Below, piece after piece: positions 8,684 through 18,141 of a stretch of 64,000 bases of DNA (the first letter of the stretch is position 1; each line of letters begins with the position of its first letter). Origin of the DNA: Bradyrhizobium sp. B097 (GTDB lineage Bacteria; Pseudomonadota; Alphaproteobacteria; Rhizobiales; Xanthobacteraceae); contig NZ_CP152412.1 of the NCBI RefSeq assembly GCF_038957035.1, positions 7,374,501 through 7,438,500 on the forward strand, in the 5' to 3' direction. Both the position numbers and the translations under genes were made by a program. Below the pieces are notes generated by a model. That model made no database searches. It saw only the letters and a list, made by a program, of their open reading frames with translations, and was not told the origin of the DNA.

Positions 8684-8968
8684 ATGCGATCTGGAGTTTT
8701 TGTTTGCGGCGCGGCAGCCGTTGCGCTTCTCGCATGTGGCGTCGCTAATTCGGCGGATCTCGAGGAGCGATAAAGGCCCCACCGCAACTCTGGAGCTGGA
8801 CCGGAGGCTATATTGGCGTGCACGGTGGCGGCGGCTACGGCCGGACATTCTTCAGCGACCCCGACGGCCCATCGATCTACGGCGATATCGTCAGTACGCC
8901 TGTGTTCCTCGCGGGAGGCCAGATCGGTTACAATTGGCAAACGAATGGGTGGGTTTCTAGTCGGCGAG
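8684..8968 (+). pseudogene. Outer-membrane beta-barrel (Omp25/Omp31-type porin) remnant
   Basis: A clear signal peptide beginning MRSGVFVCGAAAVALLACGV runs into a stop at 8771. The homology then continues in another frame from about 8775 with WSWTGGYIGVHGGGGYG and FLAGGQIGYNWQTNGWV, typical of the N-terminal strands of rhizobial Omp25/31 proteins. The remaining barrel is absent. A frameshift plus 3' truncation make this a pseudogene. Confidence 0.65.
8955..8968. repeat. 14-base repeat, copy 1
   Basis: TTCTAGTCGGCGAG is repeated exactly at 27085-27098. Both copies lie downstream of a copy of the 16-base word at 8187 and 26892. Confidence 0.45.
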
Positions 8969-9388
8969 CGGACTATGGCCGCCGGATCGAGCGGCTGATC
9001 CGACTGCAAGGCTCGCGGGCGCGCCCGCGAAGTTGTCGCAGGCCTTTACAGGTCACGGCCAGAAACGCCGAGGTGTCACGAGATCGAGCGATTGCGCCGA
9101 CGATCCGCGCTTCGCCCGTTTCGCGCTGGCCAAGATGGTAACAGCGCCGTCTTCAAGATCGAGAACAGCCGGTGCCGTGACTTTGCAAGCTATGTTTGCA
9201 CAAGCATTACCATGCACTCGCTCCCTATCAGCGACGTCGTCCCGCCTCCGCACTCACTTCCAACCAGCGCGCCGTCACATCCGACTTAAGTGTACGGTCA
9301 CGCATAGCAACGTATCCCTCCGTTGAGGGCCGCCTTGTTTGACGGACACGAGCGCTACAGGTCCTAGGGTAATCCTAGGAGAAGCGCT

Positions 9389-9790
9389 ATGACGATTTCG
9401 CGGGCAGAGGTGATCACATCGATCGAGCGGCGGCGTCGGTGGTCGCGGGACGAGAAGGAGCGGCTGGTTGCAGCATCGCTCGAGCCCGGAGCCACTGTTT
9501 CCGAGGTGGCTCGCATGGCCGGCCTTCATGTGAGCCAGCTGTTCAGGTGGCGCAAAGAGCTTTGCAAGCACAGTGAGACGAGTATAGCGCCGTTAGTGCC
9601 GGTCGAGATTGGGCCATCTGTGCCGCCGCGGGATGTGGCCGAAGCACCATTGACGACGGCGCCGGCGCGTCGCCGGAGGAGCCATGGCATCATCGAGATT
9701 GATCTTGGTAGCGGACACCGCATCCGGGTCGATGGCGACGTTGATGGAGACGCGCTGCGTCGAGTTCTCGATGCCCTGGTACGCCGATGA
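9389..9790 (+). CDS. tnpA: IS66 family accessory protein TnpA
   Basis: 133 residues with an N-terminal helix-turn-helix of the transposase_8 type ([20 protein letters not shown], then [23 protein letters not shown] split over two helices). A GGAG site precedes the ATG. The stop overlaps the start of tnpB by 4 bases (ATGA), which implies translational coupling. TnpA and TnpB of IS66 are needed with TnpC for efficient transposition. Confidence 0.9.
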   Translation: MTISRAEVITSIERRRRWSRDEKERLVAASLEPGATVSEVARMAGLHVSQLFRWRKELCKHSETSIAPLVPVEIGPSVPPRDVAEAPLTTAPARRRRSHGIIEIDLGSGHRIRVDGDVDGDALRRVLDALVRR

Positions 9791-10134
9791 TCCCGGTTCC
9801 GACAGGCGCGCGAGTGTGGCTTGCGACGGGCTACACGGATATGCGCAGAGGCTTTCCGTCGTTGGCACTCCAAGTGCAGGAGGTGCTGCGCAAAGACCCG
9901 CTCGGCGGTCATCTGTTCGTCTTCCGCGGTCGCCGCAGCGATCTTGTGAAGGTGATCTGGCACGATGGCCAGGGAGCATGCCTGTTTACCAAAAGACTCG
10001 AGAGAGGGAAGTTCATCTGGCCATCGGTTGCCGGTGAATCGGTAACGATCTCGTCGGCGCAGTTGAGCTATCTGTTGTCCGGGATCGATTGGCGCAACCC
10101 TCAAGAAACCCATCGTCCGACGCGGATCGGATAG
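9787..10134 (+). CDS. tnpB: IS66 family accessory protein TnpB
   Basis: 115 residues, the normal length for TnpB. It contains the family signature starting with [17 protein letters not shown] and ending in the region around [11 protein letters not shown]. It overlaps tnpA by 4 bases and lies 47 bases before tnpC. No damage seen. Confidence 0.92.
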   Translation: MIPVPTGARVWLATGYTDMRRGFPSLALQVQEVLRKDPLGGHLFVFRGRRSDLVKVIWHDGQGACLFTKRLERGKFIWPSVAGESVTISSAQLSYLLSGIDWRNPQETHRPTRIG

Positions 10135-10181
10135 CCGCTTTTACGGTTTGAATCTGCTGCTCGATCTGATTCAATGGCTTC

Positions 10182-11861
10182 ATGATATCGAAGCCGGACG
10201 ATCTTCCATCGGACCTTGCGAGTGCCCTGGCGGCGCTGCAGGCCGAGCGTGAGGCGCGGCTGCGAGCCGAGGCGGTGGCTGCCAGTGCGCGAGCGGAGCT
10301 GTCGGACAACGAGGCGCTGATCGCGCATCTCGAACTGCGGATCGAGAAGCTCAAACGCGAACTGTACGGGCAGCGCTCCGAGCGCACGGCACGGCTGCTC
10401 GAGCAGCTGGAACTGGAGCTCGAGGAACTCGTCACCACGGCGAGCGAAGATGAGCTCGCCGCGCAGGCCGCAGCGGCGAAGACGCAAAACGTCCGCCCCT
10501 TCATGCGCAAGCGGCCGGTACGTAAACCATGGCCGGACGACATCGAACGCGAGCGCGTCGTCATTGAGGCTCCAACGACTTGTGCCTGCTGCGGTGGATC
10601 GCGGCTGGCGAAGATCGGTGAGGATGTGACCAAGACGCTGGAGGAGATCCCGCGCCGCTTCAAGCTGATCGAGACGGTGCGCGAGAAGTTCACCTGCCGC
10701 GATTGCGAGAAGATCAGCCAGCCGCCCGCGCCGTTCCATGCCACGCCGCGCGGCTTCATCGGCCCACAATTGCTGGCGACGATCCTGTTCGACAAGTTCG
10801 GCATGCATATCCCGCTCAACCGCCAGAGTGCGCGCTTCAAGGCCGAGGGGATCGACTTGCCATTGTCGACGCTGGCCGACCAGGTCGGCCACGGGAGCTT
10901 TGCCGCCATGCCGCTGTTCCACTTGATCGAACGCCATGTGCTCGCTGCCGAGCGCCTTCATGGCGATGACACCACCATCCGTATCCTGGCGAAGGGCAAG
11001 TGCACGACCGGGCGGATCTGGACTTATGTGCGGGATGACCGGCCCTTCGCCGGGCCTGCGCCGCCGGCGGCGGTCTATTACGCCTCGAGCGACCGACGAG
11101 GCGAGCATCCTCAGAAGCATCTCGCCGCCTTCGCCGGTATCCTGCAAGCCGATTGTTACAACGGCTTCGAGCCGCTGTTCGACCCACAGAAGAAGGCGCG
11201 GCCGATTACGCCGGCGTTTTGCTTTGCCCATGCGCGGCGAGGCTTCTTCGAGCTTGCTGACATCGAGAAAAATGCTCGGGAAGGTAAGAAGGGCAAACCG
11301 GTCTCGCCGATCGCGCTGGAGGCGGTCAGACGCCTGGATGCATTGTTCGAGATCGAGCGCGCCATCAACGGCCGCGTCGCGGAGGAGCGGCGCGTCGTGC
11401 GCCAGGAAAAGAGCAAGCCGCTTCTCGCGGACATGCACGCCTGGTTGCTGCGTGAGCGCGGAACCCTCTCGCGCTCCTCTGAGGTCCTGAAGCCGATCAA
11501 CTACATGCTCAGGCGCTGGGACGACTTCGCCCGCTTCCTCGACGATGGCAGGATCTGCTTGACCAACAATTGTGCTGAGCGCGCATTGAGGGGCATCGCA
11601 TTGGGAAGGCGCAACTGGACCTTCGCCGGCAGCCAGCGTGGCGCCGACCGTGCCGCCATCATGCTGACGATGATCACGACCTGCCGCCTCAACGAGGTCG
11701 ATCCGAAAGCCTGGCTCGCCGACGTCCTCGACCGTATCGCCGATCTTCCCGCATCGCGTCTGCACGAACTGCTGCCCTGGGAATGGAAGCTCCTGCCCCA
11801 AGCCGACAAGGCCGCCGATCAGCAGGTCGCCTGGCCTTCACACAACGCCCAGCCATCATAG
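10182..11861 (+). CDS. tnpC: IS66 family transposase TnpC (DDE)
   Basis: 559 residues. Domains in order: N-terminal leucine-zipper-like coiled coil (about 15-85), a zinc-binding region with CACC and CRDC cysteine pairs (about 130-180), and the DDE catalytic core with the Asp/Glu positions in the segments ERLHGDDTTI, ILQADCYNGF and LTNNCAERALRG. The length is normal and the frame intact. Its end lies 55 bases from the right tip of the element. Confidence 0.93.
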   Translation: MISKPDDLPSDLASALAALQAEREARLRAEAVAASARAELSDNEALIAHLELRIEKLKRELYGQRSERTARLLEQLELELEELVTTASEDELAAQAAAAKTQNVRPFMRKRPVRKPWPDDIERERVVIEAPTTCACCGGSRLAKIGEDVTKTLEEIPRRFKLIETVREKFTCRDCEKISQPPAPFHATPRGFIGPQLLATILFDKFGMHIPLNRQSARFKAEGIDLPLSTLADQVGHGSFAAMPLFHLIERHVLAAERLHGDDTTIRILAKGKCTTGRIWTYVRDDRPFAGPAPPAAVYYASSDRRGEHPQKHLAAFAGILQADCYNGFEPLFDPQKKARPITPAFCFAHARRGFFELADIEKNAREGKKGKPVSPIALEAVRRLDALFEIERAINGRVAEERRVVRQEKSKPLLADMHAWLLRERGTLSRSSEVLKPINYMLRRWDDFARFLDDGRICLTNNCAERALRGIALGRRNWTFAGSQRGADRAAIMLTMITTCRLNEVDPKAWLADVLDRIADLPASRLHELLPWEWKLLPQADKAADQQVAWPSHNAQPS

Positions 11862-11916
11862 AGGCCACCGCTCTCACGCGCATGCGCCAATCTGGCGGTC
11901 TTCGTCGTATGCGTAC

Positions 11917-12268
11917 ATAGCAACCAAACGGTCTCTTTAAGGAGATCCCGTTCCCGAACCTCCTCACAAATGTCAAAAGAAGTGGGCGCGACAACATTCA
12001 TACCGATCTTGCGTCTCGTCTCCGCCAGCTTCGTCCAATCAGCCAAGCACAGGGCCCCGAAACCAAGATCCATTTCACAAGTAGGCCGATCGTGGGCGGC
12101 GGCGATCAGTGTACGGACCTCATCCTGATTGTCGCGACATAGGATCGGGTGATCGTTTGGGATTGCACGGGTCTTATCGGGTCGAGAAGTCAGTAGCCGA
12201 AGATCGAAATGGTGTGATGCGCCTATCGACGGGACAGTTGTCCCCGCAGGTCGAAGGCTTCGGCTCAA
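11917..12268 (-). pseudogene. Small ORF of unknown function, 3' end interrupted by IS66
   Basis: A minus-strand frame of about 117 codons before it enters the IS66 end. If the element and one copy of the 8-base duplication are removed in silico, the frame continues for nine more residues (VTVHLSRM after the last Cys) and stops at a TGA near 9278, giving a protein of about 125 residues. I do not recognise the family. A start at 12268 is only a guess. Because the insertion changes only the last residues, a near-normal product with an IS-derived tail is possible. Confidence 0.4.
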
Positions 12269-12506
12269 TTTCGGAAAGCTCTGCCTGCAAATTCACAGGA
12301 TAGCGTGTCAACACCAAGATTGAGTAGGTTCGGTCATAGCCAGGTTTATGTACTGGTTAATCCCCTCGACGTCTTGGCTCGCTTCGTTCTCTTGTGTTCG
12401 ATCCCGTAACTTCACCGGATACAAGATATCTGCCGTCGAAGCGCTACCTTGTGCCGACGAGTCTAGCTCCATTCACACAAGCGCGTCGCGCGACTTTAGC
12501 CTGGCG

Positions 12507-15500
12507 ATGGTCTCAATCTCAGAGCCATTTATTCGTAGACCGGTCGGCACCACTTTGCTGTCGATTGGCCTACTTCTGCTCGGAGCCCTGGCTTACGGGT
12601 CTTTGCCTCTGGCTTCTGTCCCAAATGTCGATTTCCCAACGATCTTCGTCTACGCTTTTCGACCTGGAGCTGCACCATCGGTGATAGCAGCGACTGTCGC
12701 CGCGCCACTGGAGCGACGGCTTGGCCAAATCGCGGGTGTTAACCAGATCACATCAACGAGCACCCTCGGATCCACCTACATTTCATTGCAGTTCGATCCT
12801 GGGCGCAACCTGGACCGCGCTGCACGCGATGTGCAAGGCGCAATCAACACATCGCTGCCGGACCTGCCGAGCGATCTGCCGTCAGTCCCTCGCTTCTACA
12901 AGTCGAACACCTCCGGCGCGCCCGTTTACGTCCTGGCTCTCACCTCCAAGACGCTGTCGCCTAGCGACATCTATGATGTAGCTGACACTGTACTCCTGCA
13001 ACGACTGGCACAGGTGTCGGGGGTGGGAAACGTCTCGGTCAGTGGCGCCGATCAGCCGGCGGTGCGCATCCATTTGAATCCGGTGGCGCTTTCCAGCGCT
13101 GGCATTTCAACTGAAGCAGTCCGAGCCGCGATTATTAATGCCAATCCGCTCGGGCCAGTCGGCATCTTCAACGGCGAGCGGCAGGGCGAGATGCTGGAGT
13201 TGAACAGGCAGATGCGCCGCGCGCAGGAATTCCGCGGTATCGTAATCAAGAGCTCGAATGGCAATTTCGTGCGCCTCTGCGACGTCGCCGAAGTCGAGGA
13301 CTCCGTCCGCAACATTCGGTCGGCCGCGTGGTTCAACAACCAACCCGCGGTTTTGATTCATATTAGAAAACAGGCCGACGCCAACGTCATCGACACGGTC
13401 GACCGGATCAAGGCATTAATCCCGGAGCTTAAGCGATGGATTCCGGCGGGCGTGGAAATCTCGACGCTGGTCGATCGCACCGGCACGATCCGCGCCAGCG
13501 TACTCGACATGTACCTGACCTTGCTTGCGGCTGCCGTTCTGGTAATGGTCGTTATTTTCGTGTTTCTGCGTCGGATCACGCCTACGGTTGCCGCCGGCAT
13601 CTCAGTGCCGCTATCGCTCGCCGGCACCTGCGTTGGCATGTGGGGCGCTGGCTTCTCCATCGACAATCTGTCGCTGATGGCGCTCGCGATTTCGATCGGC
13701 TTCGTGATCGATGACACCATGGTCATGATCGAGAACATGTTCAGCAATCTGGAGCAAGGCATGCTGCCGTTCCGGGCGGCTCAGGAGGGCGCAAAGCAGA
13801 TAGGCTTCACGGTTGTAACGATCTCACTGTCGTTGATCGCCACCTTCACGCCATTGCTATTCATGGACGGCATTCTCGGCCGCATGCTACGCGAGTTCTC
13901 GATAACCCTCACCTTTGCCATCCTGATCTCAACGCTGGTCTCGCTCACGGTCACGCCGATGATCTGCGCACATCACATCCGGCAGACGACCTCAAGCACC
14001 GCCACTCTATTCGACCGCGTCATCGAGGGGGCGCTGTCCCGTATCGTCGATAACTATGCGAAGTCGTTGCTTGCCGTAATGAAGTTTCCGATGCTGACGT
14101 TGTTGATGTTCTTTGCGACCAGCGCACTGACGGTGATCCTCTACATCGAGACGCCCAAGGGCTACTTTCCGCACGACGATTCTGGTCTCATCATCGGCGT
14201 GACGCGCGTCTCCCCCGATACCTCCCTCCAAGCGATGCTGGGTTTGCACCGGCAACTCGCCGACATCGTGATGACAGATCAGGCGGTCGCCGACATTGGA
14301 TCGTTCGTGGACGGAGCGAGCGGACTTGGTCAAGCGTCCAATGCCGGCTCGATGTTCATCAGCCTGAAACCGCCGGAAGAGCGCTATTACATGTCGACCC
14401 AGATCGTGATCGACCGGCTGCGCCGCAAGGTCCAAGGCATTGCCGGCATCGGCCTCTTCATGTTCGCAGTCCAGGACGTTGGCGCTGGCGCTGGCAGGCG
14501 ACAGAGCAATTCCGACTACCAGTATACGTTGTCGAGCACCGATCTCGATCTGTTACACGAATGGGCGCCAATCGTGTACAAGCGTATAAAGACGGTCGAG
14601 GGAATCACGGATGTCTCTGCCGATCGCGAGCCCAGCGGATTGCAGCTCAATCTCACGATCGATCGGCAGATCGCGTCGCAGCTCGGCATCCGTGTCCAGG
14701 AGATCGACAACGCGCTCAACAACGCATTCTCGCAGCGGCAGATCTCAGTCATCTATACCCAGCGGAACCAATATGCGATCGTGCTCGAAATAGACCCAAA
14801 ACTCCAGCTCGATCCATCCAATCTAGATCGCATCTCCGTTACCGGCGCCAATGGCGCGCAGGTGCCGTTGTCTGCGGTCGTGAGCCAACAGCGCGGACTG
14901 GCGGCGCTGGCGGTGTACCATTCGCAGTCGTTTCCCTCGACCACTGTCTCGTTCAACCTCCTTCCCGACGTGCCGCTTCAGGTCGCCTTGGCGAACATCC
15001 AACGATCGGTCGAGGAGTTGCACATGCCCGAGGGTATTCGCGGCAGCTTTGATGGCGATGCCGGCGATTTTGCCAGCTCCAGCGGACGGCAGCCGCTCTT
15101 GATCCTGGGCGCACTGGTTGCGGCATATATCGTGCTCGGCATGCTCTACGAAAGTCTGGCCCATCCCTTGACCATCATCTCGACCCTACCGTCAGCGGGA
15201 CTGGGCGCGCTTCTGGCCTTGCAGGTCACCAACACGCCGCTCACCGTGACTGCCTTCGTCGGCATCATCCTCTTAATCGGCATCGTCAAGAAGAACGGCA
15301 TCATGATGGTCGACTTTGCGCTCGAGGCCGAGCGCCAGCGCGGCATGTCTCCAGTGGACGCGATCTTCGAAGCCTGCCAGGCGCGCTTCCGACCGATCTT
15401 CATGACGACAATCGCGGCGGTGTTTGCCGGCATCCCGCTGGTCATTGCCACCGGCCCCGGCACCGAACTCCGGCGTCCGCTCGGCATCTCCATTATCGGC

Positions 15501-15602
15501 GGGCTCTTGGTCTCTCAGATGCTGACCCTCTACACGACGCCCGTGATCTACCTTTTTATCGATGGACTGCGGAAAAGGTCCGAAGCGACCGGCGCTCACT
15601 AA
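12507..15602 (+). CDS. RND-family efflux permease (AcrB/MdtC/NolG-like)
   Basis: 1031 residues from the ATG at 12507, normal for RND permeases. It begins with the family signature SEPFIRRPVGTTLLSIGLLL and has twelve predicted transmembrane segments in the 1+5 and 1+5 pattern, with two large periplasmic loops at about 35-330 and 560-860. Charged residues in the fourth helix (IGFVIDDTMVMIEN) fit the proton relay. Such pumps export drugs or lipophilic compounds; NolG of rhizobia is one member. The usual membrane-fusion gene is absent: the sequence upstream is an IS66-disrupted region. The start has no clear Shine-Dalgarno sequence, so it may have lost its upstream partner. Confidence 0.88.
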   Translation: MVSISEPFIRRPVGTTLLSIGLLLLGALAYGSLPLASVPNVDFPTIFVYAFRPGAAPSVIAATVAAPLERRLGQIAGVNQITSTSTLGSTYISLQFDPGRNLDRAARDVQGAINTSLPDLPSDLPSVPRFYKSNTSGAPVYVLALTSKTLSPSDIYDVADTVLLQRLAQVSGVGNVSVSGADQPAVRIHLNPVALSSAGISTEAVRAAIINANPLGPVGIFNGERQGEMLELNRQMRRAQEFRGIVIKSSNGNFVRLCDVAEVEDSVRNIRSAAWFNNQPAVLIHIRKQADANVIDTVDRIKALIPELKRWIPAGVEISTLVDRTGTIRASVLDMYLTLLAAAVLVMVVIFVFLRRITPTVAAGISVPLSLAGTCVGMWGAGFSIDNLSLMALAISIGFVIDDTMVMIENMFSNLEQGMLPFRAAQEGAKQIGFTVVTISLSLIATFTPLLFMDGILGRMLREFSITLTFAILISTLVSLTVTPMICAHHIRQTTSSTATLFDRVIEGALSRIVDNYAKSLLAVMKFPMLTLLMFFATSALTVILYIETPKGYFPHDDSGLIIGVTRVSPDTSLQAMLGLHRQLADIVMTDQAVADIGSFVDGASGLGQASNAGSMFISLKPPEERYYMSTQIVIDRLRRKVQGIAGIGLFMFAVQDVGAGAGRRQSNSDYQYTLSSTDLDLLHEWAPIVYKRIKTVEGITDVSADREPSGLQLNLTIDRQIASQLGIRVQEIDNALNNAFSQRQISVIYTQRNQYAIVLEIDPKLQLDPSNLDRISVTGANGAQVPLSAVVSQQRGLAALAVYHSQSFPSTTVSFNLLPDVPLQVALANIQRSVEELHMPEGIRGSFDGDAGDFASSSGRQPLLILGALVAAYIVLGMLYESLAHPLTIISTLPSAGLGALLALQVTNTPLTVTAFVGIILLIGIVKKNGIMMVDFALEAERQRGMSPVDAIFEACQARFRPIFMTTIAAVFAGIPLVIATGPGTELRRPLGISIIGGLLVSQMLTLYTTPVIYLFIDGLRKRSEATGAH

Positions 15603-15689
15603 CGGGTGTGCAGGTATCTGCCGAGGAGCTCTCTTGGTGGGGCGAAAGGCTTCGAAGGTAATGCCTCTGCCTGGTATCCAGTTACAGTG

Positions 15690-16410
15690 ATTATGACTCT
15701 TTGGAAGTGGCGGGATAGGCGCCCGCCATTTTGGCGCGAGCCCTGTCTGTTGTGAACATCCATTTGATGCGGGAGCGGGCGGCATTTCGTTGTCATTCCC
15801 AAGCGGTGATTTCGCGGCGCAGTCGCTTGGGGCGTCGATCCTGCGATCCAGGCACTGGTCGCGCAGGACGCCGATCTCGACCATATTGAGCCGGCTTGCG
15901 TGTTTTGGGGTGTAGTGGAACTCGAGCCGTCGCAAACTCCGCCTGGCTTCGGCGGGCGGGAACGCCTGATAGAGGGCGCCCCCGGAGTGGGTCGATAAAT
16001 TGTCCTGGACGACCCGGATGATCTCGGCGTCGGGATAATGGATGTCGACGAGATCACAGATGCATTGGACGTAATCTCTTGCCAACTCGCCGCAAGCGCT
16101 CGGCGCGCCCGGCCGATCCCGCTCCCGCAGAACACAGACCCCGCGGATCTGCCGCTGCGGACCCAACGTCACATTCCAAATTCGATCGCGACGATACGAC
16201 GGCTCGAACATGAGGACGTCCGAACGCTGTCGAGATGTCCTTGTTGTGCGATCAAGTTCGACCATACACAGATCATCATTTGTGACGCTGTAAGCCTAGC
16301 ACAGGCGAGCCCGCAGGCCTCGACGCCCCGACTTCTGCGAGGTCGCCTGGCTCCAATAGGCCGACTGTCCCCGCGCGCCGCGATTTCGGACGTCGACGCC
16401 TGTGCCATCA
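15690..16410 (-). pseudogene. IS630-family transposase remnant
   Basis: The minus strand holds the catalytic region IIRVVQDNLSTH, GALYQAFPPAEARR and LEFHYTPKHASRLNMVEI, the DDE segments of IS630 transposases. After RRIDAP the frame shifts, but the typical C-terminus (a degenerate NWMFTTDRARAKMGRAYP-like stretch) is still visible to about 15690. Two residues of the MVEIEIGVL motif are deleted. The N-terminal DNA-binding part is eroded. Not functional. It abuts the stop of the RND gene. Confidence 0.75.
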
Positions 16411-17310
16411 GATAGGTCGTGTCCGCGCATTCCCTCGGCCAAGCCTTTGATCAACCGTTCGGCGTTGCGGCAGCCTCATCCCGATTGCCATTTGCACGAG
16501 GGGCTCGCCACCTTCGACGTGTCGCCGGATGAAAAGGCCTATCTCCGAGCGCCCCTCCCCGATCCCTCTCGACGGTGGCACGCGGCGTAATTGGTGACGC
16601 CAGTACTCAAAGCGAGGATTGCCAATAAAGATGGCCATCCCGCCCGCCGATGCAAGCACACGAAGATTGCTCATCGGACATCGCTTCACGACGTCAAATC
16701 GTCCAATAGGTTCGCTACTTTGGCCCGAGGTTTCGGCTTGGAATTCCAGTATTCGCACCCACGGATAGCTTTGACCAAACTGAGAGTTCGATGCTTTCAA
16801 TGTCATCTATGAACTGACCAGCCCTCTCACCACCTGGCAGAACACACCACCATGATTGCCGAACGAGATGCTTGATGATCGACGAAGTCATGGTCGCGCG
16901 ATCATGACTGTCGAAAACCCCTGGACACCTGCGTAGTACCGCTTCGATCATGCTGCCGCAAAGTCTACAATCTGACGCTACGTGAGATTCAAGTCATTTC
17001 ATGCTGCGCCAAGATCGGCGGCAAACAACAGCTGACAGTGATCCCGATGATCATCCCCAGCGCGCAGTTGATTCTTCGACGAACTGATCTTTCAGCTGCT
17101 GCCAAACCTCTCGTGGAGCACGAGTACGAGTGATTAGTTGCCGTTCTCGACCTGCACCGTCGCTGCAATCAAGCGGCCTCACTGGCTTCATGTTGGAAAC
17201 TGTCGACCAGTCGCGCACCTCTCGTATCAAAGATTCGATTGCCCCTTCTTTCTGCCATGTTCGCATCCAAAGCAGGTACTTGCCGATAGCGTACTTCGCG
17301 CACGGCAATA
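16411..17310. other. Intergenic stretch with weak minus-strand ORFs
   Basis: Minus-strand frames at 16408-16806, 16715-16951 and 17051-17308 (132, 78 and 85 residues) are open but match nothing I recognise. The 78-residue one starts 12 bases downstream of a promoter-like repeat at 16963-16994, and the 85-residue one lies divergent from the ATPase gene. They are at best doubtful genes. Confidence 0.35.
16963..16994 (-). repeat. MerR-operator-like 30-bp motif, copy 1
   Basis: Read on the minus strand, TTGAATCTCACGTAGCGTCA is followed by GATTGTAGA: a -35-like TTGAAT, a near-palindrome CTSACG-N3-CGTSAG in the spacer, and a -10-like TGTAGA. A spacer carrying a dyad is the layout of MerR-type promoters. 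Diverged copies lie at 21639-21669 and 22624-22653. Confidence 0.5.
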
Positions 17311-17332
17311 GCGAGTGTCTCAGGAGATTTTC

Positions 17333-18082
17333 ATGGTGAAGCCAGTTGTGATTGTGGTGGGTGCGGACAAGGGAGGAGTCGGCAAGACGACCGTATCACG
17401 AACCCTTCTGGACTATTTCAGCGTCAATAACGTGCAAACACGTGCATTCGACACGGAGTCGCCGCGGGGAACGCTGAAGCGCTTCTATCCTGAGATTACC
17501 GAGATCGTCGACATGACAACGACCGCGGACCAGATGAAGATCTTCGATACCCTGAACTCAGGGCTATCCGTCACCGTCATCGACGCTCGCGCCGGCTTAC
17601 TGTCCTCCGCACTGGCCTCTTTGCGCGACATCGGCTTTTTGGATTCGGCGCGGTCCGGACAGATCACCTTTGCCGTATTCCATATCTTGGGATCATCTAT
17701 CGCTTCGCTGGACGAGATCGCCGAGACCGCTACCTTCATGAGCGGCGCAAAGTACTATCTGGTCAAGAACTTCATCAACGACACTCAGTTCTTCCAGTGG
17801 GACCAGTCCACCTATAATTCCTATTTTCACCGTATCAAGCATGCGACCGAGTTGACCATACCGAAACTTAACGAGATGGCCTATGAGCAGGTCGAAGTCG
17901 CTTCCGTCCCATTCGTCGACTTCGTCGCAAACAAGGGGCGGAACGATGAGCCGGCGAATAACTCCTTTGTGCTGCGCGGCTATGTCCGGCACTGGCTGGC
18001 AAATGTCTGGAGCGAATTTGATCGCATCAGTTTGACCGAACTGGCCGGCGCCAAGCCAGCCATCCGAGGTGGCGAGAAGTAG
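17333..18082 (+). CDS. ParA/MinD-superfamily ATPase
   Basis: 249 residues; the ATG at 17333 follows CAGGAG by 6 bases. Residues 8-17 form the deviant Walker A motif DKGGVGKTTV with the signature lysine of ParA/MinD/ArsA-type (SIMIBI) ATPases. A VIDAR segment near residue 83 is in the place of Walker B. The C-terminal half has no recognised partner domain. It is followed after 59 bases by a second, related ATPase-like gene. Members of this family position DNA, chemoreceptors or secretion machines, or deliver cofactors; no parB or parS is visible here, so plasmid-type segregation is not supported. Confidence 0.75.
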   Translation: MVKPVVIVVGADKGGVGKTTVSRTLLDYFSVNNVQTRAFDTESPRGTLKRFYPEITEIVDMTTTADQMKIFDTLNSGLSVTVIDARAGLLSSALASLRDIGFLDSARSGQITFAVFHILGSSIASLDEIAETATFMSGAKYYLVKNFINDTQFFQWDQSTYNSYFHRIKHATELTIPKLNEMAYEQVEVASVPFVDFVANKGRNDEPANNSFVLRGYVRHWLANVWSEFDRISLTELAGAKPAIRGGEK

Positions 18083-18141
18083 TCGCATAATCGGCGAGCG
18101 ACGGGTTAATCCCAGTACGAAACGAGATTGATCTGCTGGCT

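Larger units (their letters stand above)
9312..11916 (+). mobile_element. Complete IS66-family insertion sequence
   Basis: The element is about 2.6 kb and holds tnpA, tnpB and tnpC in order. Its ends begin with GTA and are imperfect inverted repeats (about 15 of the outer 23 bases match, sharing the inner GNCCGCC). It is flanked by the 8-base direct repeat ATAGCAAC at 9304-9311 and 11917-11924, the duplication size usual for IS66. All three genes are intact, so it may be mobile. It interrupts a minus-strand ORF starting at 12268. Confidence 0.88.

Noticed and set aside
10101..11801. 566-residue minus-strand ORF opposite IS66 tnpC
   Set aside because: Antisense open frame produced by the codon bias of tnpC; no known family.
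15273..16265. 330-residue minus-strand ORF reading through the RND gene end
   Set aside because: Only the part from about 15700 to 16265 is meaningful (IS630 transposase remnant); the rest is antisense to the RND gene.
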